Assembly (NCBI GenBank): GCA_949825025.1
Contig: OX463783.1
Span: 12,807,628 to 12,871,627, forward strand
DNA length: 64,000 nucleotides
Direction: 5' to 3'
Source of the DNA: Siphlonurus alternatus
Taxonomy: Eukaryota > Arthropoda > Insecta > Ephemeroptera > Siphlonuridae
Under the pieces are notes generated by a model, which did not search any database, was not told the DNA's origin, and saw nothing but the letters and a program-made list of their open reading frames with translations. The position numbers and the translations under genes were made by a program. Positions 1 through 15,800 of this stretch are shown piece after piece. The stretch's first letter is position 1; every line of letters starts with the position of its first letter.

Positions 1-886
1 CATTAACATAATAGTATTAATTATTGGAATAAAAGTTTCACAATATATAATTAAATACATATGGCTATATAAAATACTTTGTATTTACAGAGTTGGCATT
101 GTGCATAGTGAATTTTATAATAATAATTAAACTTTTGTGTAACCATAAAATAACAAATAAAATTTACTATCAAACAATTAAAAAAAGTACAAAGCAAAAA
201 ACTTTGATACATAAATTTATTTGCTGTATCCTTTTCATTCAATAAATTTAAGATTAACCTTTAAATAAATTGCAACTTTTATTATCATGAGACTTTATTT
301 GTAAACCATAAATGGAACTAATTTAATAATTGAATAAAAACTACGGGAAAAAAAGTTATTATCTTGCATTTTAGCCCGAAATCACAAAATAAATTCACAA
401 ATAAAATATTATAGCATCTTTGGAGAAAAAGAGCACCATAGATTTTGTTTACAGTTTATAAAATATTTAACGATATTTTAATGTTACTGTATTTTGTTAT
501 GTATAAAAACAACAAAATAAATATTTTGTTTTTGAACACATTTAAAAATAATACACAACCTAAAAAGATAAATACCAAATCTGTAAATGTATACAGATAA
601 TGGTCAAATTATTTTAAAATTTCCGTAAAAAAAAAAAAAAAAAAAAAAAAAAACTTAGCAAATAGCTGCTAAATAAATTAAACATTTTATAATGAAAATG
701 TACACAATAGATAATTTTCTTTACTATTTCATTTTTTAAGTTGAAATTTTTACCACTTATAATTAAGTGTTGCCACTTAACTAATACGTGAGAAAACAAT
801 CCATGTTGCCACTACACATAATAAATAACATGCACCAACAATGTTCTACAAGTTTTTGTAGTTGAGTGAGCCAGTTTCATCATACC
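1..886. other. AT-rich 3' flank of UCKL1, no gene seen
   Basis: AT-rich sequence downstream of the minus-strand UCKL1 stop codon. It probably holds the UCKL1 3' UTR. TTTATT (AATAAA read on the minus strand) occurs near 292-297, but I cannot decide which signal is used. A run of about 24 A at 629-652 is a simple repeat. The short open frames here have no recognisable protein character. Confidence 0.6.
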
Positions 887-3800
887 TTAGCAAGTACCAT
901 CAGAGGGTTCGGTGCCAAAATAACGGTCTCCGAAGTTTCCGATGCCTGGGAGGACATAGAACTTCTCGTTGATTTCGGGGTCAACAGCAGACGTGACAAT
1001 TCGGACACTGGGGAAGGCGTATGCTATTGAGTGAATGCCTGAAAACAAAATAAAATAAAAATAGATTGATGGTATTTTTTATAATCAGGACTTGGTACTG
1101 ATTACGGTATAATAAAATTATAGCACTGTGGGTATCAAGTCTGGCATTCTGATTGGAGATGCAAACATGTGGTAGCGAATCAAAACCCTAATACCTGATA
1201 ACACCTAGTGGTTATTTCAAGCTAAACATTGCCATCACTTACATCAACTGATTTTACTACTACTGCATTTCAGATGAATTTATCACATGTATACTATCTG
1301 TTGTGATATTATTGCAGTACTTATATTTCAGTTAACTACATATTATCCAATTCCAAGTTACAAGACAGACGTACTTATAAGATACACACATAATTCTATA
1401 TTAGGTAGAGGAGCACTTACAGCAAAACATAGTGCTCATAGACTATGTTAATGGAACTAAAACTTAGAAAAACATTGCCTAGTAACATAAAGAAAGAATC
1501 CAATCTCTATTGACTTACTATAATTAAAATAGCTCAAAACCAGAACATCAGCATCAGAAAAGAAAAAGAAGACTTTGACATATGTTCATAAACACTATGA
1601 AGATTCAATGCTTACAAATTATAAACTCCCAGCATTTGAAGACATCTTTAATTAATCAAGGTTAACATTAACAATAGAGCAAAAGATGGCCTCTTTAAGC
1701 CTTCACTTATGAGGAATTACGAGACATTTCTAGATGATGTAACTTAGAAAGTGAATGCAATGACAATGCACTTACCGATCTCGGCCATCAGCAGGGACAC
1801 AATGAGAATGTTCTCCTCGCACACTTCATGGTCCAGCAGCACTCGGATGGCCATCATGGCCGCTGCCCCCGTGGCAACAGTGGCGTCCATCAGAATCACT
1901 CGGTAGTCCTTTATGTCCTTTGGCAGTCGCAGGTAGTACAGCTGAGGACAGTGAAAAAGTTTTGGTAAATTTAATTTTGTTTGTCTTGCTTGCGGTTAAT
2001 TTTAACTTCATTAATTGAGGGAAATCATGCCAGGTGCAGTCAAGGGCTTCGTCATCAAATAACATCAAATAATTTCCTAAAGGTTGATATCAGTGCAACC
2101 AGATAAGAAACCAACCTTTACCAAATAGTTTGTAAGAACCTAACCGTGATTTGAAATTGAAAAAAGGAGAGAAGGGATACTGTCTATTAAAGATAATTGC
2201 CAAGTTGACAAGGTAACAATTACAGACTTCAAAATCTTATTTTCAACATGAATGTGACACAACTGCAAAAAGCTGAAGTTCATTTGTAATGTATTTCTCA
2301 CAGTTTAGCTAACTACGTCAATATATAAGCTCCTCACCTCTGGTTCCCCGGTAGTCAGATTGGTCTGGATTAGTATCTTGCCGATACGAATGTCCTTGCA
2401 GACGTCACACACCGCTTGCTCCATCGTCTCCCCGGCACGCAGGATGGACACACCGCAGATCTTCGGACTAGCGCTGCGCTTGCCGGTGTAGCTGCCTCCC
2501 TGTGGCGTCTCTACTGTCACGTCCTGGAGGGGACAAGTCAGAATGAATGCTGTGTCTAGCAGTGTGAAATTTATTTTAATGGAAAATGATGTACAGTAAT
2601 TTTAATACAAACGAGAAGAGCAGGGAAGGTTCATATCAGTGTAATTTCTTTTATTTATTTATGTTTCACTTAATATTTGTAATCTAATGTTAACACCGCC
2701 TTTCCTCCCCCCCCCCCCCCTTTAGTCAGTTATTTTTGTATTTTTGTTTCAAGTGACATCATTAAGTAGCAGGAAATTTGAAGTTGTGAAATTGCCCCAA
2801 CAACTGAGTGATATCTTATCTGATAAGGCTGTAATTCCCCTAAAATAGTTGCAACATTTAATTTCAAGGTTTCAATACTTAAATAATTTATCATTTTCTC
2901 TTAAGCCAAACAAATATTTTAAACTGGTTATTTCTTCTCGTTCTTTCGTTTTTAAATTTTATGCATATTTTCAGTTAAAGATTATATTGATTTGATTTAT
3001 AAATCATAAATCCTACTACACACCTTGAATGGTAGCAGAGAAAGAGCGTACTCTATGGTGAGTCTGATGAGACGCTTGGAGTAGAAGATGAACTCGTCAC
3101 GAGGGGTGTCCTTGTTCCGAATGAAGGTGTGCAGACCTCGTACTTGAGGGGTGGACGGCAGGGTGAACATGGAGCTGGGCAGGGGCTGTCCCGTGTAGCT
3201 GTGAGCCAGTTTCTCCCTCAGCTTGAATCCTCGCTGTGGACAAATGCTTTGTTACAGACAACAATAAAAACTTGTAACAATGAACAATAAAAGAAAAAAA
3301 AAATTATCAAAAGAAATTGAAGTAGAATTTTCTTAGAATTTATTTAAGTTAAGGTCAATAATACAGAAACTCATGCTATATTCAGCAAAAGTTTAGATAT
3401 TTTTATTACTAGATTTAAGTAATGATATTGTACTACGTTTGGAATAATTCAATATACTTAAGTCCTTTGCAAATACCCCCTCTATTTTAAATCTTAGCTG
3501 GTACTCACAAGTTGCAGTTGTGTGTGAACGTGGTGCACAACTAAACCGATGGCGACCTCATTCTCCCCTCCCCTGGGCACTATGATGTCTGCGTGGACCA
3601 TAGAGGGCAGGATGTAATAGTCAAAGGCCGGCTTCACAAAATTCTGGTACTGCTTGAGGACTCCAACCAGGTCGCGACCTCTAGCTGAGATATCACGCTT
3701 CAGTCGACGAGCCAGTCTGATGTCAGAGTCAGTGTCCACGAATATCTTCATGTCTAACATCTGTGTCAGAGAACATAAGAAACAGGGTTGATTTTTATAC

Positions 3801-6800
3801 TTGCAACAGAATCAAGTTATGAATCAGCACTGTTATTCTCAACAAAATCTATAAAATTTAAAATATGACTATTGACATACTGTATATTATTCCATAGACT
3901 TGAGGTTTTTGGAGTTGCATTAAATATGTAAATTATTACCTAGTTTTGAATTAATTCCCTTTTCAATTCATTAGCTAGGATATTAAAAGAATGTAAAAAG
4001 GCTTTATATTTATTATTATTTTTTTTATGAATAGTTACAATAATACAATACATGAGAATCCATTAATGCCTCTAGTTCTTTACTTCTTCCATTTCATCAG
4101 ATAAGATTTGAATTTAGAACAGAATAGCATAAAATATATTCAAAAGTAACATTTAATTTTGACTAGTGCTCTACTTTCTGTTCAAACAACAAGAATTAGA
4201 CGTATGTATGACTTTTCAAGTTGAAGAGATAAGAGATAGCAGGAGAGCAAAAACTTACCTTCAGAACATCTGCATTGTAAAACGTGAGGATGCCCTCAAA
4301 GATAATGACATTGGCTCCATACATGGTTTTCTGGAACATAATCAATGGTTTATATTAGTTTGGGTTACATTTGCATTTTGTTGTAAAAACACCATCTTGG
4401 TATTGTAAACATAAACAACGTGTCATATAAATTGTTGTACCCTCAGAATACATTTCAGATACGTAAATATAAGAAAAATTTATGTTGATTTAAAAGGAAT
4501 TATGTATCTAATTAAGTATAACTCAAAAAATATATGTATATATATTTTTTTTTTTAGTTCTCTACAATATTTCTGAGACTATATTTATTTTATTACTGTA
4601 TAAGTATATGTACAGTAATTATGAGACCATCAGCTTCAAAACCAGCTCTCTTATCTTTCAACAATAACAGCTATATTTCTTATCACAACACTTGAAAGGT
4701 AGACTTTATTAGAAGAGCAAAGAGCCGGTTTTGAAGCTCATTATACATAATACACCAGTCTAAAATTGTAAAATATATAAAATAAGGACTTGAATTTCAT
4801 TATTAACATGTATTGAAATTAAGTTGGTTCACCCACTTCTTACAGCAAAGTTCTTTTAGAACACTTAAATATTGGTGAAAAGAGATTTCCTGTTTATAAC
4901 AAAAAGAGCAAGACTGAAATAAAAAATAATAAATAAATACTAAATAAATAATAAATGACTCACGGTGCGACTTTCTCTGGAATGGGTCAAGAAGTTGTAG
5001 ATGGGCACCTCCACCTTTTTCCCCTCCTTGAGCCTCTGCAGAGTGTCTGCCAGCAGCTCAAAGTCGAAGGCGTCCGGGTGATCAAAGTTGTATTCATTGG
5101 ACGCTGCCTGCTCGTGCTGCTTTTGGTTCAGTACCTGGACACCAGGTGGCTCATGTAGACTTAGCAACAAAGGTGACACAACAAGGATGCAACGTACATT
5201 TCTCAAAACATGGGAACTCATAAACATGATATTGTTACATAGGTTCTCTTAGGCAACAATTTGGAAGGGACTAAAAAAAAATATCAAGTAATGGGGTACT
5301 GACCAGTATTTGAGTTAGCAATACTAATAAAAAGTGCTGTGAATTCTATGAAGAATGAGCCCTATTAGAGCATTCTACAACAATTTGCTGATTTTATATG
5401 AATTTTTAAAACTTTTTTTGATGACGTCATACCATTGAATCTTAAATGGGGAAATGCATCAGTTAACATTGCTAAAATGAAAAGTTATTGTAGTACGAAT
5501 TTCAAACCTTCATTATCATGATTCTAGCACCTGAAAACCTTGCAAATGAAGTTTTGGTTACATTTCAATATTAAGTATGGGATTTGGCAATGTTAACTGA
5601 TATATTTTCCCATTTTATTAAGACTCAATGCTATGACGTCATTTTTGAGAGGTTTTAAAAACTCATATAAAATCAGGAAATTGTCGTAGAATGCTGTAAT
5701 AGGGATTGTTCCTCATGAAATTCTCAAGCCTTTTGAAATATTGACAAAAACTTGCAACTTTTTTTTTGGTCAGTACCCCATTCTAGTTCAGGTATACAAA
5801 AAGCAGGAAATTTCAAGAAAAATTTCACTAATACTAGTACTGTACCCTACAACAGGGTTTAATATTAATAAATCATTCTATCATTCTCATGAAGACAACT
5901 TTTGCTATTTATTGGAAACTAATAATAAAACAATTTTCGTGTAACTGTACAACACATGCAGCTGCTCTACTATTTACACGAATTTTCATAGGTTATTGCT
6001 TTTCTTAAATCTAATACAATTATAAATTATAATATTATATAAAAAAAAAAAAAGTAAATTGGATCTCTGACTTTTAAATTTTGCAACTCTGTAACTTTTT
6101 GTTTGCTTTGCTAAAATTTATTCAGGTCATTATCACTACCTGCTTAAACTTGCAAATGTTTACAGTTCCCAACAGAAAAAAACTTGTTTTAAGTGGCACA
6201 TGATAACTGATAATAACAAGTGTAAACAAAAAATGATTTATGGCGTCATTATTACTCATAATAACCACTTGCGAATATAAACATAAACATTGTAAATATT
6301 TTGATCAATAAATCTGTAGCAAAATAACAGGTTTATAGACACCTATTAAATTTAATTATTATGCCTGAGGTTATGTTAAAAAAATAATATCAAATGACAA
6401 GCTTCACAGGTAACACCTTTCGTTGTAAAATCACCAAAATATGTTGTTTATTTCAAATTTTTTTTAACAGATAAAAATAAGACAGTAAACAGGAACTCTC
6501 TCATCTCCAATTTTTTTTTCTTTTTTTAATTCTTGCACGACTACTATTGGATTAAAAAAGGTGTAACTGTTACTGAATAAATAAGAATTTGAATAGCATA
6601 CAAGTTTCATAAGGAGAGGGGTACACCTTTATGTTTACATTAAAAAAAATAGTGACCCTAACATGCAACAAACAGGCTTAAGGGTATCACGTCAAAACCA
6701 CGAAAACAAAAATCACGAAAGCATTTTCAACGAATGACTTTACCCCGAAAACAATTACATCGAAAACAAATATAAACGAAATCATTTACCACGAAATTAA

Positions 6801-9800
6801 ATTAACACAAAACAAAATAATAACAAGAACAAAAATAACGAAAACAATTTGTACGAAAGTAATTTGACCGAAATAAAAAAGGACGAAAGTAAATTAGAAC
6901 GAAATTATTTTAATACGAATTCAAAAAGCACGAAAACAATTTGACTGAAAAGTTATTTGAACGAAAACATTTAAGACAAATAAAAAAATAACGAAAACAA
7001 TTTGACCGAAAGTTATTTGAACGAAAATATTTAAAACAAATGGAAAAATCACGAATACAATTTGAACGAACGCTATTTGACCGAAATAAAAAACACTGAC
7101 GAAGAAAAATATTAATAAAAATTATACCAATATTAATTAAACAAAAAAAAAAATGTAAATTGAAACGAATGCAATAAAGAACAATACAGACTGAGCCAGA
7201 AATGGTGTTCCGAACCCATGCTAAAATTTGGGCAGGTTAACTTTGAGCTAGAAATTTGAAATTTGGCATGCGTAAAGGGTTCTAAGTTCTTTTGACATGT
7301 GTTGAACAATTTTTAAATTTAATATTTCCTACCGTTTTAGGGGTGGATTCCTTATGGGATATATCCATGTTAAATTAAGTTGATAGAATAATTTGGCTGA
7401 TTTGCACCAAAATTAGTTTTTAAGGTTTTCACAGCACGTTGAATTTAATGGTGTAATTTAAAAAGTGGTGAAAACAACTCCTAATGAGATAATGACCCTT
7501 ACTACGTGAAAAAATGATGCTATCAAAATTTTGATTATGCCACTGAAACGAGCTTATTTTTTACCCCAGAAACGATATATGAATTTTTTGAATCGGAGCA
7601 AGTTAACGATTTAATTTTTAGGGGTGAAACACGTACGTACCATTAAATACAGCGTGCTCTAAAAACCTTAAAAACTAATTTTGGTGCAAATCGGCTAAAA
7701 TTTTTTCTATCGACTAAATTTAACATGGAAATCCCATAAGGAAGAAATGCAAATCGTGAATCCACCCCTAAAACGGTAGGAAATAACAATTTTAAAAATT
7801 GTTTAACACATGTCAAAAGAACTTATTGTTAGAACCCTTGGCTTTACATATGCCAAATTTCAAATTTCTAGCTCAAAGTTAACCTGCCCAAATTTTAACA
7901 TGGGATCGGAACACTATTTCTGGCTCAGTCTGTATTGTTCTTTATTGCATTCGTTTCAATTTACAATTTTTTTGTTGGTTAATTAATATTGGTATAATTT
8001 TTATTAATATTTTTCTTCGTCGGTGTTTTTTATTTCGGTCAAATAGCGTTCGTTCAAATTGTATTCGTGATTTTTCCATTCGTTTTAAATGTTTTCGTTC
8101 ATATAACTTTCGGTCAAATTGTTTTCGTTATTTTTTTATTCGTCTTAAATGCTTTCGTTCAAATAACTTTCGGCCAAATTGTTTTCGTGATTTTTTTATT
8201 TCGTTTTAAATGTTTTCATTCTAATTTACTTTCGTTGTTTTATTCGTTAAAATAATTATCGGCCAAATGATTTTCGTGATTATTGAATTCGGCTAAAATG
8301 TTTTCGATGTAAATGCTTTTGTGCTTTTTAAGTTTCGTTATAAATGCATTCGCACATTTTCCATTTCGGTTAATTATATTTTCGTATAAAATGTTTTCGT
8401 GTTAAATTACTTTCGTCCTTTTTGTTTTCGGTGTAATGCCTTTCGTATAAATTGTTTTCGTTCTTTTATTTTTCGTTCTTTTGACGTAGACTTGGCTTCA
8501 CGCTGCAGCTTCAAAATGCAGCAAATTGAATTTCCATTTTTCTCTGCTATCAACTGTCATACTTGTATGTATTTCTTTATTGCAAACTCAGCTGTGCTCC
8601 ATATTTAAGGATACAGAAACACTGACAATTGAAACATTGGAAACCTCCATTGCTAACATTTAATGGGAGAAGCCGCTCCGTTACCTTATAGAAGGAGTCC
8701 ATGCTGAGCAGAGTAACCCAGGGAACATTCAGGGACTCTATGATCTTGGCAGCCACTGTAGTTTTGCCCGAGGCACTGCCTCCACAGATACCTGTGCCAT
8801 AAGATTAAGATATGATGTTATGGGTATGCTAAGTGATTGTGGTGTTGAAACAGCTTATATAAAATTTTCTCTTCCTTTCTTTAAAAAATATCTTATTCCG
8901 TAGTAAAAAACATGTTGTTTAACATAGACACTCTTTGATGTTTGTTTTTTTTTTTTTTTTTTTTTTTTTAATATTCATACAAAACTAGGCATATAAAAAC
9001 TGATGTACTGTCTAATACAGTAACCTGCATATTATTTAAACTAAAAAAATTACATACAGTACAGTACTAAATATATATATTTTTTTTCATATTTAACCAA
9101 AACCACCATGCAGGAATATGAAATTTTATTCCTATATTACAGTACTACATTTTAAAACTATATCTCATCTATGCCACTATTGTCATTACTCTGCCACTAG
9201 TGAAGCCCAGGGTGCTGACTTACCAATGACGAAAGGTTCAACTTGCTGTCCCAGACAATTGTACCAGGGGGGACGACCAGCAGTGTAGATGGTCCGCTGG
9301 TTGCTACGAAGGATTGACTCTGCAGATGTCTTCTTCGCTGCTGATTGGCTGTGAGACACGGTACGTTGTCTGCGGGCTCGTGGGGACTTGGTCAAAGAAC
9401 CTGCAGGACATTAAGGTTAGGGAAAAACAAACAAAAACGAATTAAAAAAAAAAAAAAAAGTGTGCCAATTGCCATGGGGAAAAAATGAAAATATTCCTTA
9501 TTAATTAAGGAGGGTTGCACAAGAATCAGGTGGAAAAAAGGTGTCATATTTGTTATCTTTCTCCTTTTTAGATGGGATTTGACCCTCCCCTTCTTTAGAC
9601 TCACTCTTACTATGTTTGGATTTCAACCAAGGAAAATATAAACTTAATTATAAAATTACAACTAATTTTTCCATCCAAAGAGTTACTCGAAAATGAGCGC
9701 TGGAACTCAATCTCACCTGCAGAAGGTGGTCTAGGAGGCATGCCGCTGACTGGGGGAAGGGGTGAGGAGGGAGAGGTGTTGGCATGGTTTCCCCTCCGTG

Positions 9801-12800
9801 TCTCCTCCTCCCCTCCGGACATTGGCACCTCAGCCTCCTCCTCGGGGGGTGTAAACACGGGGTCCTCATCTTCTCCGTCCGCACCATCACTGCAAGTAAA
9901 CATCAACACTGTTGTGAACTTTTTTTTTAATAGACTAAATTTTGTAGTGAATGAAAATTTAATTGTATAGTTGAGGTCTAACTTTAGGCCCAGCTTAGGC
10001 CAGCTCTTTGCTATCAAAATAAATAGCGTTAAGGTAGGCCTAAACTGGGCCTAAAGTTCATCTATACAATCAGCTGTTAGTTTTATTTTTTTATTACTTA
10101 AGGGTAAGGTAACGCCATCAATGTTAAAAAAAATCCCTCTCACAAAAATTCTGAAAAAAATTTAAAATGTTCTCCTCTATACCCCCTATCAGTACCTAAA
10201 ATATCAGGTCTACAAATACGATCTAGTTTTTGAGTTATGAATTTTTAAAGTTGACTACTTTAACATGGAGAAATGGAACTCCCATGTTAAATTAGTCAAC
10301 TTTAAAAATTCAAAACTCAAAAACTAGATCTTATTTGTACACCTGATATTTCCGCTACTGATAGGGGGTGTCGAGGAGAACATTTTAAATTTTTTTCAGA
10401 ATTTTTGTGTGAGGGATTTTTTTTTAACATTGGTGGCGTTACCTTACCCTTAATCATGATTATAAAAACCGTAGGATGGGTCAAGTCAGTCTATAGTCCA
10501 GTCAAGCTCGCATTGATATTTTTTATATTATTGATCTATGAAACTATAAACAATCTTTCCCAGAAGTAGATAAGGAAGCACAACAACATTGATCATTTAT
10601 ACACAATGGACTATGAAGTTTACAGTGTTTACACTACATATTATTTGTATTTAAATATCATTTTGACAGTTACACAGACCAACCAAGGCTCAGAAATGTA
10701 GAATTTTTACATAAAGCGACGATTCAAACTTAATCAAAATTTTTTAATAATTTTACTGAAATTTTAACAATTGTTAAACTACTGTAATAATATTTTAAAA
10801 ACAGCAAATACTTATAATAAAGGGAAAAGCAATATAAAGTAGATCTGGTTGAATAAAAGCTTTTTCTCCCGTATACATTAAAATTAACACTAAATTAATT
10901 AATACACTCAGATTGGATCACCACATCTAATGAGATATTAGAATGTGAAAATTTTAGTGGCTTAATCGAAAGAAGGGGTAAAAATATGGTACTTTGAATT
11001 TTTTCAGATTTATTTGAGACCGGGAACTATTTTTAAAAAATTATTGAAAGTCTATTTTATGACGTCACGGGCGGCACTGCCCTATCCTTTTTAAGGAGTG
11101 CCGCCCGTGACGTCATCAAAATGAACTTTCAATAATTTTTAAAAAATAGTTCCCGGTCTCAAAAAAATCTGAAAAAATTCACAGTACCATATTTTTACCC
11201 CTTCTTTCGATTAAGTCACTAAAATTTTCACATTCTAATATCTCATTTGCTTGCATTGCAACAATTCTCTACTGTACTTATTAGATTTTATTGACCTCCT
11301 CTTTTTATAGGATTTTATGCTTTATTTTATTTATTTATTTATTTGTTTATTTATTTACTTATTTATTAATCAATTAAAAATTAATTAATTACAGTAATTA
11401 AATTAATTTATTCATTTATATATGAATTAATTGCTTAATTAATTTTATTTTTTTAAACAACAGTAAAAAGGTACTCTAAAATTTCAATACTGTTGAAAAT
11501 TAAAGATAGAGAACACCACACACACTCTTTTTATAAAAATATATTATAATAAGGTTTGTGCTCCTGGTATTGTTTTGAAATAACTAGGGAATTTCCTCCT
11601 GTGACATCACATGATTATTTATAAAAGTTCAACGTAGCCTGAACTAAAATTGGAATGATATAGCCAATGTAATTTCCTAAGACAAAACATTGCAACATCT
11701 TTGACAGAAGATGGCACGAAGCCATATTTACATGTGCTCAAGTAAAAAACATAAAGTTAAGATTTTTATTATGTGTATAGTTTAACAATGTACATACACA
11801 TGAATGAAAAAAACAAAACAGATTGTACAGTACATGTATTTAATATTGTAAATCCCATTATATAATTATGTATTATGTAAATTGTTTTGGGTTTTCTCCA
11901 CAAAATCATTAATATGCACTGTACTGGATCTGACATAGTTCAGTGACTTCTACTGTATTTAAGTAACCCCTGGCAGAATTAAATATTGCTATAATGTACA
12001 TTATAATATTACAAAATATTATGCTTTTTCTTTTAAATACGAAGTTACAGTACTATACAGTATACCAAGTTTTGGTTAGAGTAACTCTTCCTTAAACAGT
12101 CTAGCCATTCAAAATTAGTTTAAATTTGATCACCATGTACCCATAACAGAGCTGCGGGGATTGAGTTGCCCCAATAAAAATTGTTTGAGAATATGTAAGC
12201 GGGAATGTAATTTGTATCTTATACAGTATATTATTTCTACCCCCACAGCATACATGCAATGGGTAACATTTGTATGAATTTTTCTGCACTGCTGAAAAAT
12301 ATGTTTTTTTTTTCTCTAAAATATTAATTGTCTGATATGATATTTATTTTGTTTGACTTTATTATAATAATATGTAAGTGTTTATAATTAATTGATAATT
12401 AATAATTATGTATATATTTTGTACTTATTAGTTTTAGTTATGACATTTTGAGAGAGAGCTAGATCAGCTAGATGTGAATTTTAAGATATTATTATGGTGT
12501 CCAAATTTCAATGTTTTTTTTTTTTTTTTTTACTTATTTATTCTACACATATATAATGTATAACATGTCAAAGAATAAAAATATATTATATTCTAAAAAA
12601 ATCTTGCTTTTTTGTAAACAAGATACCGGTAATATGAGTTGAGCAACTTGTGAATAATTATGATAACATGAGATGTGCTGATGTTGACTTTTAAAAATCA
12701 GATGAAATTGCATGTTCAGCAGGGTCAAGAGATCATGAACGTGGACAACGTGATCACATACACGTTGTCAGTAAGTTAAAACGATAACCGATAAAAAACT

Positions 12801-15800
12801 AATGTGCTTTTATATAAAAATATAAAATATAATGATAATAAAAAAATTGTTAGATATTTTTTTTCTCTACTAAATTTTAAGGAAAACCTTTTAATTGATA
12901 AAAAATCATTGTCAAAACCTTGAATATAAGATGTTATCAATAAAAATTATACAACACCATGTATGATATTGATTTTATTATTCCGTGTCCATTATCTCGC
13001 ATAAAAAATTATCAGTAGGTATGAGATCAGAATTCTCAGAATAATGGAAGCACACGTACTGCTGAAAGCTGCACGTACGCCAAATTTTTATAACTTTAGC
13101 ATTAGCAAATATGCATATCAAACGGAACATGATAATATGATGTAATTACAATTAAAATTGCAAGTAAATCTGTAGAAATAGATTAAGCACATGGTTTAAC
13201 GTGGCTATTTATAAAATTTTAAAAGGTTAACGATCGCATGAACCTGCTGTGAAAAAACAAATTTACATGAAAAATTTACCTAAGTAATTCTTCTTTGTAT
13301 AACTTCAATGGGGCTTCAAATGATTTAGTTACTTGTAACATATCTTAAAGGAATACTTGAACTTTAATATAAAAACTGATGCGATGAGATGAGAAGCCGT
13401 TCTATCACTGAAGAAGAATGATTTCAGGGCGCATGTTTCTCTCACTCGACTTGGAACGTCTGCGCAAATGCCGTAAACTTCGTATGACGGCAATAATTTG
13501 AATTAAACCCACGTATTAATACTTATATTTTAATCAAGTAACTCTCACAATTTATCTATATTTAATATTGTAATTAGTAAAGTGAAATACGTAGAATCTG
13601 AATATTTGTTTAATAACTGGAACTACTGGAAGCGAAAAGTACTTTTTCTAAAATTTTGTTGAAAAACTATGTCAATATTTGTCGGCCTCAAAACCAGCTC
13701 AAAACAGGAACTGTCTGGGTCTACGCCGGTCGTAGACGCATTAAATCTACGCCGGAACTTTTTCAATGTTCAAAACATCCGTGACGTCACCCGACGTAGC
13801 TCTATTAAACCTACGTCGGTTGTATGAAACATATGATTAATGACGTCACTGATATAACAAATGCAATAAACGAGGCTGAAGTTCAAATTTTTTACTCGAT
13901 CCAATGACTCGATCGTACGTGTAATTAATAATTAATATTATAATAATTTATTGTAATAATTGTAATAAACGGTATTTTAATATGCAGAGTCTATAATATA
14001 TAGTAAGTAATTTTTATATTTACTTACTGTAAATATATAATATATATAGTGTATATATATCTATAATTAAATTAAATTATTAATATATATTATTAAATTA
14101 TATGTAGCAATTATAATATATATAAATATATACTAAAAAAAATAAATAAATAAGGCAGTGCAAAATTAAGCGGAGAGGTATTTAAGGTAGAGATAATACG
14201 GATCAGCTGGCCCAATGCTAAAAAAATACCATTCATAAAAATTATGAAAAAAATTTAAAATTTTCTCCTCTACATCCCTTATCAGTAGGTAAAATTTCAG
14301 GTATAAAAAAACGAGCTAGTTTTTGAGTTATTAATTTTTAAAGTTGATGACTAATTTAACATGGAAGTTCCATTTCTCCATGTTAAATTAGAGAACTTTA
14401 AAAATTCATAACTCGAAAACTAGCTCGTTTTTGTATACCTGATATTTTACCTACTGATAGGGGATGTAGAGGAGAAAATTTTAAATTTTTTTCATAATTT
14501 TTATGAATGGGATTTTTTTAGCATTGGGCCAGCTGATCCGTATTATCTCTACCTTAAAGTAGCTAGAGTGAGCGATTGCATTTTTTTTTTTTAATATGTT
14601 ATTTTCTAAAATTAGTTTAAGCTGCCCTTTATTGAGAAATGAAAACCAAAAATTCCATCTCAAATAGTTTCACCACAAAAAATTCCCAAAGTTGGTGTTT
14701 CGGAGGCCTTTAACGTGCAGCGCGGCGCGGCCTTATGGAACATAAAACCGCGCGCGTTTTACTCCAACTTTTTCTGAACTATATATGGTACCATTTAAAA
14801 AATACTTACGTACGTAATCTATGATGAATTCTTTAATGGATTTTTAAATAAAAAAAATAATTTACGGAGCCGTTTTTTCGGAAATTTTTTTTTAAGTTTT
14901 TGCGGGTTAATTCCCATAAGGATTTTCATGATTTTTTTCCAAGAAAACGACCCCGTAAAAAAAAATTTTTATTTGAAAATTCATTAAAGAATTCATCATA
15001 GATTACGTACGTAAGTATTTTTTAAATGGTACCATATATAGTTCAGAAAAAGTTGGAGTAAAACGCGGTTTTATGTTCCATAAGGCCGCGCCGCGCTGCA
15101 CGTTAAAGGCCTTCGAAACACCAACTTTGGGAATTTTTTGTGGTGAAACTATTTGAGATGGAGTTTTTTGGTTTTCATTTCTCAATAGAGGGCAGCTTAA
15201 ACTATTTTTTTAAAATAAAATATTAAAAAAATGAACTCGCTCACTCTACGTTAGAAAAAACTTCCCGGCAAAAGAAATAAAAGCGTGAATGGACAACATA
15301 CATGAAAAAAATTTATTGCAGAAATGAATAAAGGGTGCCAAATTATGCTACTCTGAATTTTTTCAGATTTTTTTGAGACCCGGGACTATTTTTAAATAGT
15401 TATTGAAAGTCCTGTGATTTCAGTTGGCACCTCTGAATTCTTAATAAAAAGGATAGAGACTGGATACGCCTACTGACGCCTCCAGGGGGCGTGGCCGCAC
15501 TTTCAATAATTATTTAAAAATTGTTCTGGGTTTCAAAAAAATCTGAAAAATTTCAGAGTAGCGTGCGCATAATTTGGTACCCTCTATTCATTTCTGCAAT
15601 AAAAATTTTTCATGCATGTTGTCCATTATAGGCGAAATATTATATTAATTGAAATTCCTTATGAGAAATTTACCCACAAAAATTACAATCAGATAGTAGA
15701 ATGTGAAAAATTTAGTGGCTTGATCGCCTTGATCGAAAGAAGGGGTAAAAATAGGGTACTGTGAATTTTTTCAGATTTTTCTGAGACTGGGAACTTTTTT

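Noticed and set aside
6700..7090. CRISPR-like regularly spaced repeats
   Set aside because: Units are 15 bp, contiguous and degenerate without spacers, in a eukaryotic intron.
8067..8608. Open frames rich in FVxxxF repeats in the CGAAA arrays (also near 18046-18739 and 19350-19652)
   Set aside because: They follow from a 15-bp repeat period, which keeps one frame open. Copies differ by frameshifts and stops, and no start or splice context is conserved.
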